From Asticcacaulis sp. SL142 (GTDB lineage Bacteria > Pseudomonadota > Alphaproteobacteria > Caulobacterales > Caulobacteraceae), in the NCBI RefSeq assembly GCF_026625745.1, contig NZ_CP113061.1, positions 2,691,501 through 2,755,500 of the forward strand: DNA of 64,000 nt, written 5' to 3'. How positions within the stretch are numbered: position 1 is the first letter of the stretch; the number at the start of each line of letters is the position of its first letter. Both the position numbers and the translations under genes were made by a program. Below the pieces are notes generated by a model. The model did no database searches. It was not told the DNA's origin and was given only the letters and a program-made list of their open reading frames with translations. Below, piece by piece: positions 53,913 to 61,110 of the stretch.

Positions 53913-55829
53913 GTGAGCACTATTAATTCCACCACTTTTAAAGACCTTGGCCTGACGTCGTCCCTGTTGATGACCCTTGAAAAAGAAGGCTACATCAACC
54001 CGACCCCTATTCAGGCGCAATCGATCCCGATCGTCCTTAAGGGCCATGATTTGCTGGGTATCGCCCAGACGGGTACAGGTAAGACGGCGGCGTTTGCCCT
54101 GCCGATCCTGCACCACATCCTCACCAACCGCATCATTCCGGCCCCGCGCACCGTGCGCGTGCTGGTGTTGTCGCCGACCCGCGAACTGGCGACGCAAATC
54201 GCCGAAAGCTTTAAGACCTATTCGCGCGGTATGGGTCTTCAGATCGCGACTATTTTTGGCGGCGTGAAGTACGGCCCGCAATATAAGGCCCTGCTGAACG
54301 GCCTTGATATTCTGGTGGCGACACCGGGCCGTCTGATTGACCATCTGGACCAAAAGACGGTTGACCTGCGCGGGGTTGAATTCCTGGTCCTCGACGAAGC
54401 CGACCAGATGCTGGATCTGGGCTTTGTCAAGCCAATCCGCCAGATCGCCGCCAAGCTGCCGCATAAGCGCCAGAACCTGTTCTTCTCGGCGACCATGCCG
54501 AAGGAAATCGTCGGTCTGGTCAACGAACTGCTGACCGATCCTAAGCGGGTCGAAATCGCTCCCGAAGCCACCACGGCTGAGCGCGTGACGCAACAGGTCA
54601 TCTTCGTTGAACAACTGCGAAAGCGCGCCCTGTTGTCTGAGCTTTATGCCGAAGACGCCCTGACCCGCACGCTGGTCTTTACGCGTACCAAGCGTTCGGC
54701 TGATCGCGTGACCGCCTATCTGCAAGCCGGTGGGATCGAAGCCGCCGCCATTCACGGTGACAAAAATCAAGGCCAGCGCGAGCGCGCCCTTCAGGCTTTC
54801 CGTGATGGCCGTGTCCGCGCGCTGGTCGCCACGGATATTGCGGCTCGCGGTATCGACGTTGACGGCGTGACCCACGTCATCAATTTTGAGCTACCTTACG
54901 TGGCCGAAGCCTATGTCCACCGCATTGGCCGTACCGCCCGTGCCGGCAAGTCGGGTATCTCGATTACTTTGTGCGCCGATGATGAGCGTAAGTTCCTGAA
55001 AGATATCGAGCGCGTAACTCGCCAGCGCATCCCGTCGTTTGACCGTCGTAAGGATCAGGCTTTGAAGCTGCTGGACGAAGCCATTCTGGCGTCGGGCAAC
55101 ACCGAAAAGCCGAAAACGCCTGAGCGTATTGCTGTTGCCCGTCACATCGACGGCGATGCCGAGCGTGTTCAAAAGCGTCAGCGCAACCGTCCGGGCCGCA
55201 ATGAGCGCCGCGACATGCGTGAAGGTACGCGTGACGGGGGCCGTCCTGAGCGCGCTGAGCGTCCGGCGGCTTTCGATCCGATGGCGGCCGAGCGTGAAGC
55301 TTCTGCCCCTAAGCGCGACTTCACCGAAAAGAAGTCCTTCAGTGAACGCAAGTACGGCGACAAAAAACCCTTTGGTGCGAAAAAGCCATTCGGTGACAAG
55401 AAGCCTTTTGATCGCGACTCTTACGCCAAAAAGCGTTTTGACGAATCGTCGGATGCATCCCGTGCTGAGCGCGCAACATCTGAGCGCCCTGCCTTTGAAC
55501 GCCCCGCGTTTGAACGTCCTGCCGGTGAGCGTTCGGAGCGCCGCGATGAGGGCAAGCGTCCCTATGCTAAGGCCGATGGTAACCGCAATGATGGTGCCAA
55601 AATCCCGTTTGGTGACAAGAAGCCGTTCGGGGATAAAAAGTCCTTTGGTGCCAAAAAGCCGTTTGACCGTAAGCGCACGGAGAGCGCTGACGGCCATAAG
55701 GCCCGCGATCCCCACGCCTACAAAGGTCGTGATGGCGCCAAGCGTGGCCCGGCACCAGCCGTTGCGGAACCCAAGGTAAATCGTGCGGATGGGGCTCAAT
55801 TCAAGCGCCGCCAGAAACAAGCCAGCTAA
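53913..55829 (+). CDS. DEAD-box ATP-dependent RNA helicase with repetitive basic tail
   Basis: A 638-residue RNA helicase of the RhlE/DeaD kind. Core motifs: Q motif near INPTPIQAQSIP, Walker A with K57 in AQTGTGKTAAF, PTRELA, DEAD at about 161-164, SAT, and HRIGRTARAG; the core ends about residue 385. The last 250 residues form a disordered basic tail with repeats of KKPFG(D/A)KKPF and ERPAFERPA that would bind RNA and could drive condensate formation. I take the GTG at 53913 (gtgagcact) because the core starts there. It probably works in ribosome assembly or RNA turnover. Confidence 0.92.
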   Translation: MSTINSTTFKDLGLTSSLLMTLEKEGYINPTPIQAQSIPIVLKGHDLLGIAQTGTGKTAAFALPILHHILTNRIIPAPRTVRVLVLSPTRELATQIAESFKTYSRGMGLQIATIFGGVKYGPQYKALLNGLDILVATPGRLIDHLDQKTVDLRGVEFLVLDEADQMLDLGFVKPIRQIAAKLPHKRQNLFFSATMPKEIVGLVNELLTDPKRVEIAPEATTAERVTQQVIFVEQLRKRALLSELYAEDALTRTLVFTRTKRSADRVTAYLQAGGIEAAAIHGDKNQGQRERALQAFRDGRVRALVATDIAARGIDVDGVTHVINFELPYVAEAYVHRIGRTARAGKSGISITLCADDERKFLKDIERVTRQRIPSFDRRKDQALKLLDEAILASGNTEKPKTPERIAVARHIDGDAERVQKRQRNRPGRNERRDMREGTRDGGRPERAERPAAFDPMAAEREASAPKRDFTEKKSFSERKYGDKKPFGAKKPFGDKKPFDRDSYAKKRFDESSDASRAERATSERPAFERPAFERPAGERSERRDEGKRPYAKADGNRNDGAKIPFGDKKPFGDKKSFGAKKPFDRKRTESADGHKARDPHAYKGRDGAKRGPAPAVAEPKVNRADGAQFKRRQKQAS

Positions 55830-55849
55830 AATCTGAGTTTTGCTTGATC

Positions 55850-55913
55850 GCGATATTATAGCCGAAAACCGCTCACACTTTTGGCTTCGCCGAACTTTGT
55901 TTCGGCATATCGC
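55850..55913. repeat. Intergenic palindromic repeat, copy 5 (inverted variant)
   Basis: GCGATAT (55850-55856) pairs with ATATCGC (55907-55913). The inside reads CCGAAAACCGCTCACACTTTTGGC, the reverse complement of the family's core (CCAAAAGTG..AGCGGTTTTCGG). It is the most diverged copy. Confidence 0.65.
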
Positions 55914-55927
55914 TAAAACCGACTAAG

Positions 55928-55961
55928 AAAAGCCCGTGGCATATCATGTCACGGGCTTTTT
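55928..55961. terminator. Rho-independent terminator
   Basis: AAAAGCCCGTG, loop GCATATCATGT, CACGGGCTTTTT: a strong stem with T-run, about 100 bp after the helicase stop and beyond the repeat copy. Confidence 0.88.
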
Positions 55962-56030
55962 CATTATTTTCACAGTTGTGTGATGAGCTTATTTTTCGTT
56001 TAATGCGGCCTTGATGGGGTTTTGATTTTT

Positions 56031-57989
56031 ATGCGGGTCACAGATCGAATGAACGCCGGTAGTTGCTATGCGCGAATCCTTGCAGGCGTTGGGGCGGGCA
56101 TTGGGATGGCGTTGGCCATGCTGTTCGTTGTCGCGGCCTGCTCACCCAAACCGGACGAGGGCAGCGCTGCCCCTCTGGCGATTGCCGCCAAGGCGGTGGA
56201 TTATCATTCCTACGCCAAACCGCTTGAGGCGCGGGTGCGCCATGTCGATCTGGATCTGACAGCCGATTTTGACCGTAAGGTGTTGTCCGGCACAGCCGCG
56301 CTGTCGCTTGAGACCGAGCCTGATGCCCGTCAGGTCATCCTCGATACCAAGGCGCTGAACATTCTGGGTGTCACCGATGCCGCTGGTGCGCCGCTGAAAT
56401 ATGCGCTCGGTAAGGCTGATCCCGTTCTGGGGGCCCCGCTGACGATTGAGCTGCCGCAGGGTGCGCAAAAGATCATCGTGCGTTATGAGACGACCGCTAA
56501 GACCGAAGCCCTGCAGTGGCTGGCACCGTCTCAAACGGCGGGCAAGCAGCAGCCGTTCCTGTTTTCGCAAGGGCAGGCCATCCTGACCCGGTCCTGGCTG
56601 CCGACGCAGGACAGCCCCGCCATTCGCCAGACCTACAGTGCCCGCATCGTGACCCCGCGGGCGCTCAAGGCCGTGATGAGCGCCGATATGCTGACGCCCG
56701 AAGGCGAAGATGTCATCGATGCGCCGGGTAAAAAAGCCTATCGTTTCAAGATGGACGAAGCCATCCCGCCTTATCTGATCGCGATTGCTGTGGGCGAGAT
56801 TGATTTCCGGCCATTAGGTAAGCGCACCGGTGTCTATGCCGAAAAAGTCACCGTCGAGGCCGCCGCTGATGAGTTTGTCGATGTCGAAAAAATGGTTGGG
56901 GCCGCCGAGAAACTTTACGGGCCTTATCGCTGGGGACGCTATGATATTCTGGTTCTGCCACCGTCGTTTCCTTATGGCGGCATGGAAAACCCGCGCCTGA
57001 CCTTTGCCACGCCGACGATCCTTGCGGGGGATCGCTCACTGGTATCTCTGGTCGCCCACGAACTGGCTCATTCGTGGTCGGGCAATCTGGTGACTAATGC
57101 CACCTGGAATGATTTCTGGCTCAACGAAGGCTTTACGGTCTATTTTGAAAACCGCATCATGGAAGAGCTTTATGGCAAGGACCGCGCCGCCATGCTGCGC
57201 ACGTTAGGCTATAAAGACCTTCAGGATACGGTGAAGGGCTATATGGATGATAAGCATCCGGAATTGACGGCCCTTTATATCGACCTCAAGGGTAAGCATC
57301 CCGACGACGGGTTTTCGGAAATCCCTTATGAAAAGGGGGCCTCGTTCTTGCGGGTGATTGAGGACGCCGTGGGGCGCCGCCGGTTTGATGCTTACCTGAA
57401 GGGCTATTTCAACCGCTATGCCTTCCAGAGCATGACATCTGAGGCGTTTATCGAAGACCTGCGCGAAAATCTGCTCAAGGGCGACAAGGCGCTGGAAGAC
57501 AAGATCAATGTGCGGGCATGGATCTATGATCCGGGCCTGCCCGCCAATATTATTGTCCCGAAATCCGATGCGTTCGATAAGGTCGATGCGCAAGCGGCGG
57601 CCTTTATCGGCGGTACGGCACCGGCTGAATTACAGACCAAGGACTGGACGACGCAGGAATGGCAAAGGTTCCTCAATCAGATGCCGGAGACCCTGACGGT
57701 AGCGCAGATGGTAAGCCTTGATGAGGCGTTTAAATTCTCAGCCAGCCATAATTCCGAAATCCTGTTCCTTTGGCTGAAACTGGCGATTGCCCATCATTAC
57801 GAACCGGCCATGCCAGTACTTGAAACCTTCCTGACCTCGCAGGGACGGCGCAAATTCATTACGCCGCTGTACCGCGATCTGATGGATCAGCCGGGCTGGG
57901 GGCAGGCTATGGCGCGTCGGGTCTATACTGACGCGAGGGCCGGTTACCACGAAGTTACCCGTGCCAGCGTCGATAAGGTCGTAAACTAA
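56031..57989 (+). CDS. M1-family zinc metallopeptidase lipoprotein (leukotriene-A4-hydrolase-like)
   Basis: A 652-residue M1-type aminopeptidase. A lipoprotein signal (hydrophobic stretch ending FVVAAC) predicts lipid anchoring in the envelope. The substrate-binding motif is GGMEN, the zinc site is HELAHSW (first His near 343) with the third ligand in NEGFTVYFE, and a C-terminal helical domain follows as in leukotriene A4 hydrolases. I take the ATG at 56031; an ATG at 56049 would leave a shorter signal. It would trim N-terminal residues from peptides in the periplasm. Confidence 0.92.
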   Translation: MRVTDRMNAGSCYARILAGVGAGIGMALAMLFVVAACSPKPDEGSAAPLAIAAKAVDYHSYAKPLEARVRHVDLDLTADFDRKVLSGTAALSLETEPDARQVILDTKALNILGVTDAAGAPLKYALGKADPVLGAPLTIELPQGAQKIIVRYETTAKTEALQWLAPSQTAGKQQPFLFSQGQAILTRSWLPTQDSPAIRQTYSARIVTPRALKAVMSADMLTPEGEDVIDAPGKKAYRFKMDEAIPPYLIAIAVGEIDFRPLGKRTGVYAEKVTVEAAADEFVDVEKMVGAAEKLYGPYRWGRYDILVLPPSFPYGGMENPRLTFATPTILAGDRSLVSLVAHELAHSWSGNLVTNATWNDFWLNEGFTVYFENRIMEELYGKDRAAMLRTLGYKDLQDTVKGYMDDKHPELTALYIDLKGKHPDDGFSEIPYEKGASFLRVIEDAVGRRRFDAYLKGYFNRYAFQSMTSEAFIEDLRENLLKGDKALEDKINVRAWIYDPGLPANIIVPKSDAFDKVDAQAAAFIGGTAPAELQTKDWTTQEWQRFLNQMPETLTVAQMVSLDEAFKFSASHNSEILFLWLKLAIAHHYEPAMPVLETFLTSQGRRKFITPLYRDLMDQPGWGQAMARRVYTDARAGYHEVTRASVDKVVN

Positions 57990-58046
57990 AACTCTTTTAA
58001 AGGTTTTGGGTTAGGGTCGCGGTTTAAGCTTCGGACCTAACTGCCC

Positions 58047-59804
58047 ATGCGCGATGCTATTTTTATCGGAATTGCCCAATCCCGCGTCAAGGGATTAAAG
58101 ACCCGCTTGGGTTTGGCGGCGTTTCTGGGCGGCACAGCCATGTTGCTGGAGCCCTCCATCTGGCCGGTTGTGTGGTTTCTGGTCTATTTCGCCTCTCAGA
58201 TTATCGACAATAATCTGTTTAAGGCCGCGCTGAAAAATCCGAAAAAACAGGGCGACGAAGCCAAGTTTATTATCGCGATTGCCTTAAGCACCCTGATTTT
58301 TTCCGCCATGGCCGCCTATACGTGGATTTTTGGCGGCGAAGAGGGCCGGATTTTCGCGGTTATTTCGATCTGCGGCGCTTTGCTGCATGTGACCCTGCAA
58401 CTCTATAACCGCCGCAGCTACCTGTTTGCGGGTCTGTTGCCGCACGCGCTTTATCTGCTGTTCCTGCCGTCGGTGACAGCGGTGATCGAACCGGGGCACA
58501 ACTCATTCACCCTGTTTATCGTCAATGTCGGCACGTTCGTATTTCTGGGCAATCTGGCCTGGGCGGTGCGTCAGAACAATCAGAGCCTGCTGGATCTTAA
58601 GGTGGCCAAGGACGAGGCACAGGAAGCCCGAAAGCTGGCGGAGAATGAGAGTGCCGCCAAGACTAATTTTCTGGCGGTTATCACCCACGAAATCCGCACG
58701 CCTATGAACGCTGTGCTGTCGGCGGCCAATTTGCTGAAGCGCACCCCGCTGAATGAAGAACAAAGTGACCACGTCAAAATGCTCAGCAATGCCTCTGAGG
58801 TTCTGATGGGTCTGCTGAATGATGTGCTCGATATCTCGAAAATCGAAGCGGGTAAGATGTCGATTGAGCGGGCGGCGATTGACCTTAAGGATCTGGTCGC
58901 GGGCGTCGGTCAACTGTGGTCGCCGCAGGCTCAGGCCAAGAATGTGCGGTTGGTGCTTGAGATAGAGGATGATTTGCCGTCTCAGATCATGATCGATCCT
59001 CTGCGGCTGCGTCAGATATTGTTTAATCTCCTGTCCAACGCCGTCAAGTTCACTGCCAAGGGGCTGATCATTGTGCGGGTCTATCGTATGTCAGATGCGC
59101 AAGGACATAATGAACTGCGTTTTGATGTCGAGGATCAGGGCATTGGCATCGCGGGCGATCAGTTGGAGCGTATTTTCTCAAGCTTCGAACAGGCCGATGC
59201 CGGGACGACGCGCCGTTATGGCGGAACCGGTCTGGGGCTGGCGATTTCGCGCAAACTGGCCCAGCTTATGGGAGGTGATATTTCGGTGCGCTCCAGCCTT
59301 GGCCATGGGTCGTGTTTTTCACTTAGCCTGCCGTATGACAGTCTGCTGCTGACGGCGATCGACATGCCGGAGGGCTTTGATGCGGATGAGGTTGATGAGG
59401 CACCCGCAGAGGGGCCGCGCACCATCCTGATTGTCGATGACCATGAGGTCAACCGCCGGATTGTGTCGTTGTTTGTGCAGCCTCTCGGCTGGCGCTGGGT
59501 GATGGCTGAAAACGGTCAGCAGGCGGTTGATCTGTGCCGCTCGGAAGCCTTTGACATTATCCTTATGGATATGCAGATGCCGGTCATGGGCGGTATCGAG
59601 GCGACGAAACTGATCCGTAATCAGGACGGCCCCAATCAGGATACGCCGATTGTGGCCTTAACCGCCAATGCCATGGAGCATCACCAAAAAGCCTGGGCCG
59701 AGGCCGGGGTAGAGGATTTCCTCGCTAAGCCGATCGACCCGGATTTGCTGATCAACACGCTGATTGCCAAATCGCGGATCAATCCGCTGCGGGCGGCGGC
59801 GTAA
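58047..59804 (+). CDS. Membrane hybrid histidine kinase with C-terminal receiver
   Basis: A 585-residue hybrid sensor kinase. Five or six transmembrane helices fill the first 180 residues with hardly any periplasmic loops, so it probably senses within the membrane or cytoplasm. Then come the dimerisation domain with H214 in THEIRTPMN, an ATPase domain (NLLSNAVKFT, VEDQGIGIA, YGGTGLGLAIS), and a receiver domain with D508 in LMDMQMPVMGG and K in LAKPIDPD. A phosphotransfer protein would be needed downstream and is not in the window. The signal is unknown. Confidence 0.92.
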   Translation: MRDAIFIGIAQSRVKGLKTRLGLAAFLGGTAMLLEPSIWPVVWFLVYFASQIIDNNLFKAALKNPKKQGDEAKFIIAIALSTLIFSAMAAYTWIFGGEEGRIFAVISICGALLHVTLQLYNRRSYLFAGLLPHALYLLFLPSVTAVIEPGHNSFTLFIVNVGTFVFLGNLAWAVRQNNQSLLDLKVAKDEAQEARKLAENESAAKTNFLAVITHEIRTPMNAVLSAANLLKRTPLNEEQSDHVKMLSNASEVLMGLLNDVLDISKIEAGKMSIERAAIDLKDLVAGVGQLWSPQAQAKNVRLVLEIEDDLPSQIMIDPLRLRQILFNLLSNAVKFTAKGLIIVRVYRMSDAQGHNELRFDVEDQGIGIAGDQLERIFSSFEQADAGTTRRYGGTGLGLAISRKLAQLMGGDISVRSSLGHGSCFSLSLPYDSLLLTAIDMPEGFDADEVDEAPAEGPRTILIVDDHEVNRRIVSLFVQPLGWRWVMAENGQQAVDLCRSEAFDIILMDMQMPVMGGIEATKLIRNQDGPNQDTPIVALTANAMEHHQKAWAEAGVEDFLAKPIDPDLLINTLIAKSRINPLRAAA

Positions 59805-59851
59805 AGCGCATCCCAAAAAGTGTGTAGCGGTTTTTGGAAAAGATGCGCGTC
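59804..59851. repeat. Intergenic palindromic repeat, copy 6
   Basis: AAGCGCATCCCAAAAAGTGTGTAGCGGTTTTTGGAAAAGATGCGCGTC: starts at the hybrid kinase stop and is nearly identical to copy 4 in its left half. The GCGCAT/ATGCGC ends and CCAAAAA/TTTTTGG inner stem are kept. Confidence 0.85.
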
Positions 59852-59865
59852 TTAATAAAGCACGT

Positions 59866-60882
59866 TTAGCGCTTAACGTCGAAGCCATCCTCACTCAGGA
59901 AAGCGTTCAGATCGGCGGTGTTCGCCAGACTGAAATCGCCCGGAATCGCGTGCTTGAGGCAGCCACAGGCGATACCCAAATCAAGCGCGTCCTGATCGGT
60001 TTTGCCACTTAAAATACCGTGCAGCACACCGGCGGCAAAGGCATCGCCGCCGCCGATGCGGTCAATGATGCCCGCAATGTCATAGGTCTTGGTCTCAAGG
60101 CTCTCAGATCGCGTGAACATCAGTCCGGCCAGACGGTTGTGATCGACATTGACCTGCGTGCGGCGGGTGGAGATCAGGCGCATCAGGTCGGGGAAGGTTG
60201 CAAAGGCATGGTCGGCGGCGGCGCGGTTGCGCGCCATTGAGCCGTCTTCGCCGTCAAATTTGGTTTTGAACACCAGTTCGATATCGCGGTAGCCTCCAAA
60301 GATCAGATCGGCATGGGACATCAACTGCCTGATCAGGGTGGGGGCGTCGCCGCCCCACGCTTCCCACAATTTTGGGCGGTAATTGCAGTCGAACGAGACC
60401 TTGACCCCTAACGCCTTAGCCGCCTTCATGCCCGCCAGAGCGGCGTCGACGCAGTTCTGACCAAGGGCCGCGGTCACGCCGGAGACATGCAGCCACTCGG
60501 AATCCGCCAGCAATGCGGTCCAGTCCAGCTTTGAAAAATCCGCCATCGCAAAGGCAGAACCGGCGCGATCATAAAGAATATCCGAGGGGCGGTGAATGGC
60601 ACCGGTGGTCAGGAAATAAAGCCCCATCCGGCCGGGGGCCGTGGTGACATCAGAGGTATCGACACCCCATTTACGCACCTCCTGAACGGCAGCCAGACCC
60701 AGATCGTTGTCAGGGATGACGCTGATCATTTTGGCTTTGTGGCCAAGGCGCTGCAAGCCGACGGCGACATTGGCTTCGGCACCCCCGATGAACGGCACCA
60801 GACCCGGCAGGCCATAAAGCGGGTCAACCCCTGTCGTCGTCAGCCTGACCAGCAATTCCCCAAAGCACGCAAAGGCCTTCAT
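59866..60882 (-). CDS. kdgK: PfkB-family sugar kinase, 2-dehydro-3-deoxygluconate kinase (KdgK)-like
   Basis: A 338-residue PfkB/ribokinase-family kinase. The N-terminal motif GGAEANVAVGLQRLG and the C-terminal DRIGGGDAFAAGVLHG, with the catalytic aspartate, are intact. Sequence flavour (FGELLVRL, NYRPKLWEA) matches KdgK, which phosphorylates 2-keto-3-deoxygluconate from uronate, pectin or alginate breakdown. The large TonB receptor upstream on the same strand and the dioxovalerate-type dehydrogenase at 15152 support sugar-acid use. Other substrates remain possible. Confidence 0.85.
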   Translation of the reverse strand: MKAFACFGELLVRLTTTGVDPLYGLPGLVPFIGGAEANVAVGLQRLGHKAKMISVIPDNDLGLAAVQEVRKWGVDTSDVTTAPGRMGLYFLTTGAIHRPSDILYDRAGSAFAMADFSKLDWTALLADSEWLHVSGVTAALGQNCVDAALAGMKAAKALGVKVSFDCNYRPKLWEAWGGDAPTLIRQLMSHADLIFGGYRDIELVFKTKFDGEDGSMARNRAAADHAFATFPDLMRLISTRRTQVNVDHNRLAGLMFTRSESLETKTYDIAGIIDRIGGGDAFAAGVLHGILSGKTDQDALDLGIACGCLKHAIPGDFSLANTADLNAFLSEDGFDVKR

Positions 60883-60964
60883 AATGTTCAGTTTCCCTCG
60901 TTCCTTATGGGTTTGTGTGTAGTGCGCAAAGCCGTGTCTGTGAAGCGCTTTTGGCCGGTCTCAT

Positions 60965-61001
60965 AAAAAAAGAGCTTCGGGCCGGGAAGGCCGCGAAGCT
61001 C
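60965..61001 (-). terminator. Rho-independent terminator of the TonB receptor gene
   Basis: On the minus strand GAGCTTCG-CGGCC, loop TTCCC, GGCC-CGAAGCTC is followed by a run of T. It is 110 bp past the receptor stop and separates it from kdgK. Confidence 0.85.
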
Positions 61002-61110
61002 GGGTCAGGTGTGCTGTGAAGGTAACAACACAAAGGACAGTTTCAGGCAGATCAGGCGTACTCTACTCAGGTGCGCCGGCACCTGCCTCCGGCGCACACA
61101 AACGGATGGC

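Noticed and set aside
53820-55820. Two minus-strand frames of 351 and 309 codons opposite the helicase gene
   Set aside because: Both follow the codon structure of the helicase, and the second just reflects its repetitive tail. No signals support them.
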